A DNA stretch of 64,000 nt from Asterella californica (lineage: Eukaryota > Streptophyta > Marchantiopsida > Marchantiales > Aytoniaceae). Both the position numbers and the translations under genes were made by a program. The notes below the pieces were generated by a model. It was not told the origin of the DNA and ran no database searches. It worked only from the letters and a program-made list of their open reading frames with translations. Positions 42,561 through 56,600 of this stretch are shown one piece after another; the stretch's first letter is position 1; the number at the start of each line of letters is the position of its first letter. Location: NCBI GenBank assembly GCA_036924285.1, contig JAYKYS010000005.1, positions 9,238,001 through 9,302,000 of the forward strand, given 5' to 3'.

Positions 42561-44623
42561 CAAGTGAACCCAACTCCCATAACTGACATGGAGATATGTG
42601 CAGAGCTAATCCAGATGAGTGGGAACGGGTCCTGGTTTTGTAAAGACCCCTTTAATGTTGACTTGCGTGAGAAGCTTCTGGTCATTATGGTAACCAGCGC
42701 CTCAGTCGAGATATTTCTATATCCGGAAGCTACAAATGAGCTCCAGAGTCCATATTCGACAACGGTGTCGGTAGTGCGGCAGAAGACGCAAACAAGGCAA
42801 GGAGTGGTGAGCATCGCCCCGAGGAGGAGCGAAGTAGCCGGAAGGAAGGAGGCAGCGTCTAATGGGAATGGGAAGGACGGTCGTGGCGATGTGATTCGAC
42901 TACAGTCGCTCCACGAACGACCACTTACCTTGGCGAGGGCTTCTCCTCATGCGTTTACCACGACGTCGTCTGCGTCGTTCATTGTGCTGTACGAACAGTA
43001 CAGGCTACTACCATAGTTTACTATAACGTAGAATAGTGGTCCTATGACAGTGCCGGAGAAAGTCATGGAGGGAAGAGGTGGTGGTTGGAGGAGAGTTTCG
43101 TCCCTGTCAGAAACGGGTTCATATTTTCTCCGACATACAGTATCAAGTTCAGAAATAATAGGATGGGAGTCATGGGACTTGAATTAAAGCGAAGTTCCCG
43201 GTTGGATTAGAAAGAGTAAAGTAAACCTAGGCTTGGAAGACAATCCAAAGAACCTGAAGACAAAGAACGTCCGGTTTAGTTTAGCTGGAGGGCATGACAT
43301 CGAGGACAATGCAGTAAGTTCTACCGTACTGCGAGACTACAGTATTCAGCACCGCGCGATTGGAGGAAGGAAAAGAAGAAAAGAAAGTAATAAATGAAAA
43401 TGGCGGAAAATGACCGACTGGTGGATTCGAGTTTCCTTGCTCCTGATGACTTGTTCCTTGAGTCCTGATGACTTGCCTTGGCCTGGTAATAGCTTTTGCT
43501 CTCTGCTCTCTGTCCTCTTCCTCCTCGCAGGCGAGCGAGAGCACGAACGAGCACCAGCGAAGACGAGAGGAGAGAGGAAAAGAGAGAGATTTAGTGCAGG
43601 TGCTGCCGCTGCAGCTAGCGAGCTAGAGGGCAAGCAAGCAGGCAGGCACACACGCATTCTCGCAAGCGGTCAAGTAAGGAAGGCCAGTTTGATTCCCAGT
43701 GAGAGATCTTGGCAGGAAAAGGTTTGTGCGCGAGCTACGTCGAGGATCAGCGTCAGAGAAGAGAAGACAAGAGACGAGCGGAGTCCTGGAGTCTGGAGAT
43801 ATCTATCCATAGAGTAATGGTTGTGACGATTGGAAGAAGTAGGAGGAAGAGGAGCTGAACCGACCGTCCGTATCCGTCCGACTTCCGCTCTGCAGAGAGG
43901 GAGAGTAGACAGTAGACATCCGTCGAGTGGGTGTGGAAGATGGCGTGGTCTGTGAATTCTGATGGGCTGTTTCCTGCAGTAGACCAGAGTAGTAGGAACC
44001 AGCGGAGCGTGGACATTGCATTGTGTTGCGAATGTGATGAGGAAAGTGAGCAGATCTGACGAACGTAGCAGGGGGAGGGTGTTCGGCCAGCCGAGAAGAC
44101 ATGGGGAAAATGCAGCTTGAGCAGATGGAGCGGGTTCTTAGTCCTATGGAGAGATTGAGGAGCAGATCTACCGGGACTGAGAGATTCAGCTGGATTCTCT
44201 GACTTGAATGTCTGCACGGCCTGGTCTGCCGGTGGTCATGCGTGGGAACTGTTTTTTCAGGGGCCTGGTTTTTGAGCAAGTGTTAGTGTTTTGCGGCAGC
44301 TCGGCATTTCTTTGAGGCTCCTACAGATTGTTCTGTTTGACTGTGTTGAAGCAAATCATCTGATTTATCAGTCTTCATGACGCACATTACCTGTCTTTGA
44401 CTCTGATGTTCCTGAAGTGAGACTTTTGTAGAGGTTCATCCATCTGCATTCCTCCCTGTCCACCTACGGAGTACCTCCTCTCTTTGCTCAGCTGATGTCC
44501 TCCTCCCTTTCGTGTCTGCGGGGAACCATTCTTTGAAGTGCATCTGCAACTTGTCAGTTTTCTCAAGCACTGGCCTTACAGGGTGCACTGTCACGTCCTC
44601 ACATGCTTTTTACGAGATAAGGT
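42561..44623 (+). other. Upstream region and probable 5' UTR of the kinesin gene
   Basis: The GC content rises, and from about 43500 the strand is purine-rich (gagcgagagcacgaac, gagaggagagagg), typical of a plant 5' UTR. ORFs here (for example 42564-43016) have no domain and lack an ATG or conservation signal. No TATA box could be assigned. The start codon at 44624 is the first that leads into the kinesin frame; a 5' UTR intron is possible but not shown. Confidence 0.45.
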
Positions 44624-47600
44624 ATGGCGTCATCATCCTCCAAAGCCAGGACGAGTTCTCCCTTCCGGTTCAGGAACAAACAACCTGCTTCAGTCAATGG
44701 CAAGCTACCTGGACATCCTCAGAATCATACACCTTCCCACTCGTCCTCATCGTCCCAAGCTGGGCCTAGTCCTGCAAATAAAACTCCTGGTTTAGTAGGA
44801 AGGTCCCTCACGCCAAGCCGAGGTCGAAGCTCTGTGACTAATACTCCTGCTTCATCTATCACTCCCCAAAGAACCCGTATCAGCGCAAACTCTACCGCCG
44901 CTTCTGCAGCAAGTCCAGTCACGCCTACCTCTGACAGGGCCGACTTTCTAAATCGAGCGAAGGAGAATGTATCGGTCACGGTCCGCTTTCGACCTCTCAA
45001 GTAAGTCAGTGCACGTTTGAAGTAGGCAGCAACATTTTCCAGATTGTGTTCAAAGAACGGTTGTGTTGAAACGTCGGTAGATGCCGATCGGCCATAAGTC
45101 AGATTTTGGGTTTCCGCGTATCAAATTCCATGTGGCCTTGAATTTGATGATCACAAGCGATTAGGCTTGGTCTGCTCTTTCCGCAGCTGGAAATCCAGCG
45201 GCGATACGGATGGTTGGAATTAAACTTGCAGTGTGTTGCGGGGGAGCGAGGCGTTTGAATGCTTAACATTGGTATCCAACTAGGAACAACTCCAGTACAT
45301 ACCATCTGCAAGTTAAGAGGACATATTTCAAGTTCCTGATTATCACAGACCTCTAATTCGTTCTATGTTTTGACGATCTTCCATGCCACTTCTTGGATCC
45401 TACATCTTGCGGACGGAGAGCGGACAGTACTTGAAATTGTGAAATTTGGAAGATGGGATGTTTCACGCCATTTTGAGGCTGTTGAAATTTGTTTGGCACG
45501 CAGACTTCTGTCTCTGCTGATTCCGAGAAGAATGGTCCCCGATGACGATTCTACTTTGGCACGAAGTCGCGGTTGGAGAATTTTGATCCAATCTCTGGTT
45601 GGGTAGAGCTCCCGCTGATATTTGATCGGTCTTTTGAGTGATCAGGCCAAACAGATAACTCAGCTGGTTGATGTTACACAGCTACGTTGGTTAGTAGCTA
45701 GATTGTTTCCAGATATTGGGAGATGAAAGCCTATAGCACATGCGTTGAAGCACATGAAATTAGACATAAAAGAGATGACCCAAGACTTGCTTCTGCTGCC
45801 CAGTCAAGTCTGGAGCCTTTTGCTTGCTCTACAGATAAGAGCCATTTCGGTCTCCGATGTGTCAGCAACTGGAAACACGAGTGGAATCACCACGATCTCT
45901 GGTTCGGTTTACCACCTTATGTAAAGTGCATGGCTTCAGAGCCAGGCAATTCTGTAGCTCTTCCAGTCCTGGTTAGTGGCAAGGCTTTCCTACTTTAAGT
46001 AGCCATCTTGGAACTTCGACGCTCGTAAGTTACGTACTTTTGCAAATATGATCGTCACACATTGACCAGAGTCCATCGTTTACTTACACCTTGAGTATGG
46101 CACGTCAGTAAGTGTCGACAGCTGGACGCCATCATCTACCGATGGATTGGTGCTGTTTTGATTAGCATGTTAGGTCATTCGTAACGTCGTGTGACATGGA
46201 CATTATCTCTTTTATTTGTGAGTAGATAGGGACATTTTCTACGAGAGTTTAAAGAATCCACTACTGCAACCCGCTGCCGTAAATTTCTCTGAATGGACAC
46301 TGGGATCATCACACCTAAGAGATGTGTAATGATTGTAGAGTCCCAGATCCTCTTGCCTAGATTCCGTTTACTTGTCGGCTTACACTCTCGCCGAGCAAGT
46401 TACAAACTTTTAGGAGTTGCACGTCAGATAGCGGCATTGTTCGCTGGGGAGAGAAGCATGCACGTGGTCGTGTCCATTTAAGTGTATTGGAAAGCGATTT
46501 GATGTGGCTAAAACATTGGATCGGTTTATTCCCCTCAGTTTCGCTGGAATCTTCTCTCCGCGTGTAGTATCTGGGACGGTATAGGAATCTCTTAAAGCCA
46601 AGGTCGTTCATCGGTGAAGTATAGTTTAGGAATGTTAAAGTATAGATTATTCTCCCGGTCTCCTCTGCTGTTTACGGATATGGCTCCTGTATCTCCAGAT
46701 TATGGCCTGCATAGTCGCCGACTATCCAGAGAAGGGAAGTGTGCTTCGCTCTGTCTAGCGGCTTCTTCATACAGTGAGAACTGATGTATGACTGCTGGTT
46801 GCAGCTCAAGAGAAATTCAACGAGGGGATGAAGTTGCGTGGTATGCCGATGGAGATACAACCGTCAGAAGCGAGTACAATGCAGCAACAGCATATGCCTT
46901 TGGTACGTTGATATACTTTGTTGTCGTGGACATATGTTCGGTCGGCATTCAGAAAGCCGTTGGTGAAGTATGCTTTGTAAGCTGTTGAAGAGCTACCAAG
47001 TGTAATTCTGGTACAGGTGATGCACCCCAGATAGATATGGTAGTCTGAGGATATGGGAATACCCCCGTATTGAATTCCAGTATGCATTCTGCTTTGAACC
47101 TAGCTACTTCCTTGCTTCCAAGTGCAACTGGAAGGACTCTGTTGATTTACGACCTGCTTACAGTAGTCTGGTTAATGATCTTGCGACGCAGATAGAGTGT
47201 TTGGACCTGCTACGACGACCCGTGGTGTGTATGATATCGCCGCGCAACATGTTGTCGGTGGAGCTATGGAGGGCGTCAACGGTGAGATCTGAGACTTTGG
47301 TTGCGACGTGTGAACCGAAGACTCTTGCTTTTCACTTGTCAAGAAAATAACTTAGGCTGACATGCTGGAGTGGATACTGTGAAGAGTCCTATTAGCTTGA
47401 GGATGGTCAGAGAAAACTTTCCCTAAATACATAGACTTCGATCACTTGCTTGAGTATATCCCTTCTTTCTTGATCTAACTTAAATTCGCCTCATTGCATG
47501 GACTCTCGATTCCCAGGTACCGTGTTTGCTTATGGTGTCACCAGCAGTGGCAAGACCCACACGATGCATGTGAGAATCCATGCACATCTTGAAAATATGT

Positions 47601-50600
47601 CGCGACTGATTTGACTGAAGTTCTCGTAGTCTTCCTAGGAGGAGAGAAGTCCTTAGTTTGGTCTTTCTTGTTTGTGGCAATAATAAAGGCTTCCTACGCG
47701 AGAGTCCCGGAGCACTGGAACTTTTGCGTATTCCACTACCTCTAGCTCTCGTTATAGTGCATGCACAGGCTAACTGAAATCAGTTACCCTGTGCATCTGC
47801 CAAGTATTCAGAGATCTAACGGATCCTGCCGTCAAGGAAACAACAAGAGACTGTTGCTTCTGTTGAAATATCAGTTGGGAGTCTTGTCAGAGCAGCTGTG
47901 CCGGTGTATCGTTCACTGTCTCCTGTACCGCATGCGCTGAATACGCTACCGTCCTGGAATAAGAGGATTCTGTCTTAAGTGAATGCTGTCACATGTTTTA
48001 GTCGTTGAGTAACCTTCTGTAGAGTGTGGAGGGGATTCTGAAGAAGACTATGCATATCTCGCTCTCTCCAAGTTGGGAGATAGTAGAATGTCACAAGCGG
48101 TAACGAGTATGTACAAAATGTTGTGCAGGGCGACCAAAAATCGCCAGGCATCATACCATTGGCCGTGAAAGATGTGTTCAGCATCATACAAGAGGTACTA
48201 CATTGTTCGGGATCAAATGTTCTTTCTTGTTCTTTCTGTTCTAGGTTTGTTGGATGCTGTTTTCCTTGAAGGACACTTCGTACGTTATTAATCTAACGTT
48301 AGAGGATATATCTGGCCCAGCAGTGGCGCTGACCACCTACGCCTTTTACAGCATATGAAGTATGATTTTGTGAATATTTTGGACCAACACAAATTGCACA
48401 GTTGGCCATCAATGATAAATTCAAAGCCAAACACTGAAAAGAAGAAGAACATGCATATCCTTTTCGCGTCCTCGTGACATGGACGAGCGTTTGTTGACTG
48501 TTAAGTTAGAGTCAGAACCGCTTCTTATTCTTGATAGATAGGACGTTAATGCCCATTGGAAGCCTGTCTAACCCTATTCTTGTCATCTTGCAGACCCCTG
48601 GACGAGAATTTCTTCTTCGTGTTTCATATCTTGAAATATATAATGAGGTGAAGTTGTCACCAAATAGATATTTGTATGCCAAGTGAAGTTCTGTAAGAGG
48701 ACTATTACGGTACGGGCGAGGAGCTAGCTAGTTCGTTATTAGCCGTGTTCGTTGAGAGTCGAATGTGTTTTGATTACAACGTGATAAATACAAAATCTAG
48801 TTGTTGTGAGGTAAAGTAGGCAGTAAGTCCTTTAAGTTTGGCGCTCTAGATCCTTGGTTTCAGATGTCTGTTGCAGGTTCTATGGACATGCTGTCTTTGC
48901 TTTCTCGTTTTTAAAGAACGGTGTCCCGTCGGCCTCCATTTATATTCAAGCCAGAGAAGATGATGTGTACTGTTTCAGCAATTTGTCTCGGAACAGCAGT
49001 CGCACCAGTTACGCATGTCCGGGGGGCGAGGACATGATTTGAGCTTCGTCAGCACCTGACTACTTGGCAATGTGGAACTCGCTCTCTTGACAGGTCATCA
49101 ATGACTTGCTAGATCCTGCTGGTCAAAACCTAAGAGTACGAGAGGATGCTCAGGTAATGACCCACTGAAGCTGCCATGGCCACAAGTTCTGCCTTACATT
49201 CGTGAAGAAGTGTATGTGGATTATATCCATGCTGAGTGTCTTCCTTACTGGTTAGTCTGGTAAGCAATACGCAAGCTGCATAGATTGGATTGTCTGAGGG
49301 TAGAGGTTCGAGTTTGCTCCGCGAAATATCCTTGAAGATCGCCTGAAAATATAAGAAAGGCCTTTGAAGAAGGCAACTCAATAAAAAGGAAAAGGACAGC
49401 AAAGTCAGCCGCGCGTTCTTTCAACTTTTCTGTCTTATGCTCAAAGTTTTGTTGATTTCAGCAGGGAACATATGTAGAGGGGATAAAGGAGGAAGTAGTG
49501 CTATCACCTGCCCACGCTCTTTCTCTGATCGCAGCTGGAGAAGGTAGTATCTATTCCCTTCACTGGCCTCTTTGAGCGGCGCTAGGATGACTAAATTCTC
49601 CATGTGCATAATCATTCATTATTGTAGTTACTCGTCGAACCGGTACACTTGTCCATATAGATGTACTTAACATTGCTTGCTGTTGCGGAGCATTTGCCTG
49701 TTGGTAGAATTTGTGCAACTTCTTGTAATCAAGAATAGTGAGATATTGTGTTATGCTCACAGTTCGTTGGTATGATGTGTTACAGAGCACCGTCATGTTG
49801 GATCAAACAACTTCAACCTGCTAAGTAGCAGGAGTCACACGATCTTCACCCTGGTACTTAATGTGCTGCCCCTTCTTGTTCTGGCATGATTCATTGTTGG
49901 TTTTCATCGTCGAGGCTTTCACTGTAATTCTGTCTTGTGGAGTCTCCTGGCTCTGATGGTTATGGTTGAGCAGACTGTTGAAAGTAGTGCACGAGGAGAG
50001 GGGTACAATGAGGAGGACGTGACCTTATCTCAGCTGGTGGGTGCCCGCATTCCTTTCCGGTCATGGCCTATGGATTGAGTGTGACTTTCTTGTAGTTCTT
50101 ACAGCGTTCAAGTGAAACCCCGCAGTAGTGCTTCGACACTGGGTCTTGTGTCGTGGTCAGTACTGCAGGCCTTATCTTTTGTAGTTGGACCATCTGCTCC
50201 ATTCGTTTTGATTATTTTGCTTCTCCGGATCAGAGAATACGGTCTATTCTCTCGTGTTCGCTCTCGTTTAAAGAATGCGTATAAAAAGAATAATTTTTGA
50301 ATCTCATGATATGACAATGCGGTCCTTTAGACCAAGAAGTTCTTTAATTCAAGCCCGGTTCAAATTGGTCATGGAGATTGAATATAGTCTGCTAGTAGTT
50401 TTGGATTGGTGCGCAGTTGAATGGAGAAGAATGTTGCATCCAAAGGTGGTAGTGTGCGCATCGTACGGACAACTACTAGTTTTCGTGCATAATGAATAAG
50501 GACTTGGCTGTTCTAGAACAGTTAGCAGTTCGACTATATTACTCTCATGTATGTATCTACATAGTTGGGGGTGTTGTCACAGTTAACGAGCATTCCTTCA

Positions 50601-53600
50601 CAAAGGTGTTTTGGAATTCTGTAGAATCTAATTGATCTTGCTGGATCGGAAAGTTCCAAGACCGAGACAACTGGCCTGCGTCGGAAAGAAGGGTCATATA
50701 TCAACAAAAGTTTGCTCACGCTTGGGACGGTAAAATTTTACTCAACGCTTTTCCCTCATTTGCACCATTTTTGTCATGCATAGTACGCCCTTTCCTGCAT
50801 TCTTCTGGCTATGTACTATGCATAACAAACACTGGCTATCTATAAGTAAAGTGTGCACATCTTCATTCTCCTGGCTATGTTTGATCCGTTCCGTTGGGCT
50901 GTTGCAGGTCATAGCGAAGTTGAGTGAAGGAAAAGCATCCCACATACCCTACCGAGATTCGAAGCTGACGCGCCTGTTACAGTCTTCCTTAAGTGGCCAT
51001 GGTCGAATTTCGGTAAGCTTCTTGCTTATGGAGATGGAACCCCCCGTACGACGTGTATTTTCTGCATATCGCTGGGAGCTTTGGATTTTCATCCGGGGTT
51101 GCTGTCTCTTTTCGTCTTTGTAAAGCAATCCGGCATCTTTAGACTGTTTCTAGCGGTCTGTTGCATACTACTCTCCCCGGCTTGATGTTCTTGAGTCCTG
51201 AGTTTTTGAAATCCAGTGTTACCACTGATTTGGTCTGAAATCGACATTTTACTCGGTTGTTTTGGTCTTTTGTGTGCGTTTCCCGGAACTTCACTGGCGA
51301 AGCCGTCGAGATGTTACTTTCGGAACAGGATGTCCTTCTGACGTGACTGGGGAGAGGCTTGAGTGTTTTCTGTGTTTCCTTGCCGCGGAAGTACGTTTCT
51401 AGCAGTCACGGCTCAGTAGGTAGCACTTCGTAACATAAGGTTTCTCCAATGTTCATTTCAGCTTATCTGCACTATCACTCCTGCATCAAGCAACAATGAG
51501 GAGACTCACAACACCCTGAAGTTCGCTCACAGAGCCAAGCGTGTGGAAATTCACGCTGCCCCGAACAGAGTATGTTTCTCACCATTTGGTGTGCGCGGCA
51601 GGTTTTGTAGTTTACTTCCAAAGCACTCACAGTATGGGACAGCTTAACCTTCGTAGGTCATTCCAGCGGTAGAATATTAGTTCTATGAATTCCCTTTCGT
51701 TTGTGCAGCCATTACAGACACTGTCGAAGCAGATTCCTTGTTCTCAAACGACCTCCCCATACTTGAGTTTGCCCCGTAGTCCTTGTTGCTCGTATCTACT
51801 GCAGTCAACCTTCTTCTTCTCCTTGTTAGAGTAGGGTGGTATACATGGTCTTCACATAATTTTGCCAACAGTAGAGGTTCTTAGCACGCAACAATAGCGC
51901 CTGCCTAATGCTTATAGTTGATAAACATGACAGTCATCTTCCGATTCTAGTATGGAGGGATACTGACGCGGTTATGGGATGAAACAGATTCTTGACGAGA
52001 AGTCTTTGATTAAGAAATATCAAAAGGAGATCAGCAGCTTGAAGCAGGAGCTGGAGCAGTTAAAGCGGGGCATACTTGAAAAACCCTATGTGGTCACAAC
52101 CAGTCAGGAAGATCTCCTGACACTACGTCAGCAGGTTTTACTTCCATCTAGTGGTTTTCAGTGGTTTAAAGGCCATAAGTCTTATGGGCTTTGTTTTGCT
52201 TTTCAGTATCTGTGCGAAGATTTTCACCTCTCAGTTGCTCACATGAATTTCTCAGAAAAGCATAATGGGACCCCGTTTATTCGAGAAGACAACACACCTG
52301 TATCATTTGCAAGCTGTTTAGCAGTTTTATGTGTATGTGTGAAACCTAACTGACTTGGTATTGTTCCCTTTGACACCTCCTGTTCGGTACCTGAAAGGAC
52401 ATAGGCGTTGGTCTGAGAACATCCGTTCGGTTCAAGTTTTCGTGACTTCCATATGCTATTTTTCGTTTGATGCAGTTGGAAGCAGGCCACTTAGTCAAGC
52501 AGGCCACTATGCAGTCTCGACTTGAAGAAGAGGAGCAGGCGAAGGCCGCTCTTATGGGAAGGATACAGCGGCTCACTAAGCTAATCCTGGTCTCCACCAA
52601 AAACACCATCCCTCATACTATTCTTCCAGATAAACCTGCTCATCGTCGGAGGCATTCGTTTGGAGAGGAAGAGGTACGACGGAGCACTGTATAGTGCTGC
52701 ACATGACCCACTCCTTCAGTCTGAAGCTGTCGGTTGTAGGTCTGTTGTGCTTCTTTAAACGCAACGTGTGTTGTCACAAGGTAGAATTTAATATATCGTA
52801 CTGTTGCCTCTGTGTAGCTCGCCTACTTACCCGATAAGAGGCGAGACCTCGTACACTTTGATGAAGATGATGAATCCGGCGTTGGTAACGGCGATAATGA
52901 ATCTGGAGAAGGCAAGGGTGATAGCAGTAGCCTCGACGATCACAATAAGGAGGAGAAGAAGACGAAGAAACGTGGAATGCTGGCTTGGTTCAAGCGTGGA
53001 CTGGTCAGGATAATATTATCAACCGGACCTTTGGCAACTCATTGTTTTCTTTGAACTGTGCATAATCACTCTTTCTCTAGCTGCGTACATGTACTACCAT
53101 TGGAACCTGGACTTGCGCCTCAAATCCCCTAGTTTACCGTCGTACAGTGAGTGAATTGCTTTTCAGTTGTCTCCATGCACCCTTGACGATGTTGTAATTT
53201 TGCAGAGAAATGATAATTTACACGTTAGTCCTGGGACGAGTCTTGACAATGAGCACTCCCCGATCGTCTCACCCGGATCCGTTAATGCTGCATTTGAGCC
53301 AAGTTTTAACTTCAAAGGGTCTCGCCGGAATTCAGTTAGTAGAAGAGTCGATGAGATGCTGCCCGTTGCTGACTCCTTCCCAGAACCAACACAAGCTGGA
53401 GAGCTCTTCAGTGCCACTGTCCGAGGTCGAAGACCCCCACCAGTAAGTTTTATGAGCGCATTTGTGCTTTGAGTCTTACAAACGGCACTTCCTCCTTGCT
53501 GTCTGCTGTCTGGGCAGAACTTGCCTGGTAGTATGGATGCCATGTTTGGCAAAAGTTTGCGGTTTACTCTGAACTTTTGGAAGATCAAGTCACCCCGGTG

Positions 53601-56600
53601 CTAAGTGTAAGTTGTGATTTGTTCAGCCATTACGGGGGACTAGACTTTGAATTTCATTTCCGTCTGATGACTTCGATTGATCGAGATCACCTGTTGACTA
53701 ACTTCAGATGAGGATCAGTAATCTGCTTGTAATTACTTTTATGGAGTTACGTTCCTCGTTTTGAGTATGCAGTTGTTCTATCTCGTGATATCTAAGCTTT
53801 GTCGTGCCTTTTGTCTTTAAACTGGTTGTGTCTGTAGACCGGTACAACAATGGCCGATCAGATGGACCTTCTTCGGGAACAAGTTAAGATGATTGCCGGC
53901 GAGGTTGCCCTGTGTACTAGTTCGCTGAAACGGCTTTCGGAACAAGCTGCGAACAACCCTGATGACGTCCAGCTTCAAAACCAGATGCTAAAACTGAAGG
54001 ATGAAATTCAGGAGAAGAAACGACAGATGAAGCTACTTGAGCAGCGGATTGGAAGCGCAGATGCTCTGCCTTCAACTGCCTCTCCCTTGGAGATGTCGCA
54101 GGTAAAGAGAAACTGATATCTGTGCTGTTTACGGTTTCTTTGTCGTACTGTGGAGTCTGTCTGTTGCTATCAATCTTTTCAGTGATTAGAATAATATCTC
54201 AAGAGTTCCGGCTTTTACCGGCACAAGCAGGAATGTAGCTCGAGGTAAGGGGTTCATCGGACTTGGCAGTTACTGAAGTGGCGTGTAATTGTTCTTGATA
54301 TTCAGACCATTTCTAAGCTGACGAGCCAGCTGAACGAGAAGGCATTCGAGTTAGAGGTATGGATTTCCCCTCTTATTGTCTTAGGTATAATCAAAATCCA
54401 AGGTCGTGTTTGTCATCATACTTCAGACGTATCACGCGAGGTTATACTGCCATCCAGATTGGATGTTAAGTGGCTTACGACATTTTTCTTAGAAGGCATT
54501 CCAGTTGGCCGTTAGAATTTTCTACCGGAGTGGGCGAGCTTGTCGGAAATGGTACGAGTCACTATTTAGTAGACAGTGGAGCATTTAGATAAATGAAATG
54601 TCTCAGGAAAGTATGATTTCAAGTTACCGCGACCGAGTGTTTCAGCACTGACATAGAAACTGCGGTGAACTATTGCAGATTAGAACTGCTGACAATCGCA
54701 TTCTCCAGGAGCAACTGCAAACCAAAGTAAGAAATGTTAATGTTCTCATACCGCAAGGTCCAAGTTTTTACCATCACTTCTCTGACCGTTACTGCGGTAA
54801 CTGAAACACCGCAGTAATAACAATCTTCTTAGTATATGATACTAAGAAGATTGTGGGTTCTGTAGGCTGCAGATATCAATGACATGCAAGACACCATCCA
54901 CTCGCTACGCTCACAGCTTTCCATGGCACTGGAGAAAAAGGTTCATCAACACAAGAAGGGTGGCAGTCTCGTGGATAATACTGAGGAAGCGGGTGGATGG
55001 TTGAACACCGGTGGCCTGTCAGGTGAACTTCGGATCGTAGAAACTGGTTCCGACGCCGGACGACCCACCTCCAGGGGCAGCTCTCGTGACTTTAATGAGA
55101 ACGAGTCTGTTAATTTGCAGTCGCAAATACTTCAGCAGGTCTGTTACATTGTGAAGCCACATATAGCTTGCTGGGTACAGCGGTATGCGTTGTTAACTAG
55201 ATTCAAGCAGCCTTGCTTGACTTAGACTTCACAGATGTCATTGCCACCTCCAATAGGTAATCTTCAGCTTGGAGCTCTTTCAAAAGCTTCGTGTTGCCCA
55301 AACTGTTGAAGTCATAGAGTAGCCCCTTGCGTGTCTAGAATCAACGAATAAGTAGACGAAGGTGATACCATCCGAGAAGAAAGTTCAACTTTTCAGTCTT
55401 TCGTGCTTTTATAATGAAATGCTTAAAACCTAAATGCTCGCCAAGATCTGCATCTTTTTGGGCAGTCACGGATAGGTTCTGTAACATAGAGACACAGTTA
55501 CGGGGGGTTGACTTGATCTAAGCGTTCTGTTGATGGCGAGGATGTTCTACGTGTTTGATGTAGGCAACCGAGATTGATAAGTTGAAGCAAGACAGGACCA
55601 GGTGGCAGGATGAACGGGAGAAGCTGAAGCAAGAGAAGGCTAGATTGCAGGAAGAAAAGAACTGCTTACAGATGGAAGGACAACAGCTTGCTGACGAGGC
55701 TGCTTTTGCAAGAGAGCTTGCTTCGCGGGCTGTTGTGGAGCTGAAGAATCTGGCGGAGGAGGTTACGAAGCTTTCGTATCAAAATGCAAAATTGTCCAAT
55801 GATCTCTCCACGGCTCAAGAGCTGGCATTTGCTGCCAGGTTGTCCCCAAAGTTAAAACATACCGCTAACAAAGAATGTCAAACAGATCAAGAAACATTGC
55901 TTGACATTCCCCTCATTGATAGTGACAGAAGTGTGAATGGTGGTTTCCTCGATGACATTCATAGTTGGAGGTCGGATTCAGAGCCTCTGCTTGATGGCAT
56001 CAAGAGAGAGCTGAAAGCCGCTAAGGAGAAGGAGGCAGCTTTGGAGTTGGCTCTGTTAGAGAAGGAACGGAAGGAAGCTGAGTTAGTGAAGAAGGTTAAT
56101 GAGGCACAACAACATGAGACAGATTTGGAAAATGATCTGGCAGGAATGTGGGTCCTTGTGGCACAGCTGAAGAAGGAGAATGAAATGACAGATTCACGAC
56201 AGGGCCCTCTTCAAGATAATTTGAGGAGTAAAAGCGGCGACGAGTTTCTCTTGCTAAGTAATGATTCCAATGTTACAAAAGTGAAGGACGCTCAGGAACA
56301 GCCGGGTACAGTGGAGGACATAAAATTGCAGTTGGAGCAAGAAAAGCGACGCGCACAAGAACTGGAAACTATTGTAATGCATCTGAAGGTACGTCTCGAA
56401 AATCTATGCGTTTTCCCATATCCTTGTGATCCTAGCGAACAAGATAGCGAGAGCTTGAACACTGCAGTACGCAGAAACAAGGTTCCTGCTTTCCTGTTAA
56501 CGTTTAACGTCCCTTTATCCAGTTCCCTAGGAGTTTCATTAGGGTTGGAAGGTAAGTGATGTGAAGCAGTAAGGTTATGTTACATTGTGGTTGTATGTGT

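Noticed and set aside
42564..43016. 150-codon ORF upstream of the kinesin
   Set aside because: It begins with GTG, has no recognisable domain and overlaps an antisense ORF; more likely part of the promoter region.
43281..44279. Overlapping ORFs of 77-158 codons on both strands
   Set aside because: Low-complexity Ser/Arg/Glu products from a purine-rich tract; best explained as 5' UTR composition.
53167..53205. Alternative exon 17 start at the cag before 53167
   Set aside because: It is also in frame and cannot be excluded, but alignment with the pattern of related kinesins (WFK... then SPG/SPS) fits the acceptor at 53204-53205 better.
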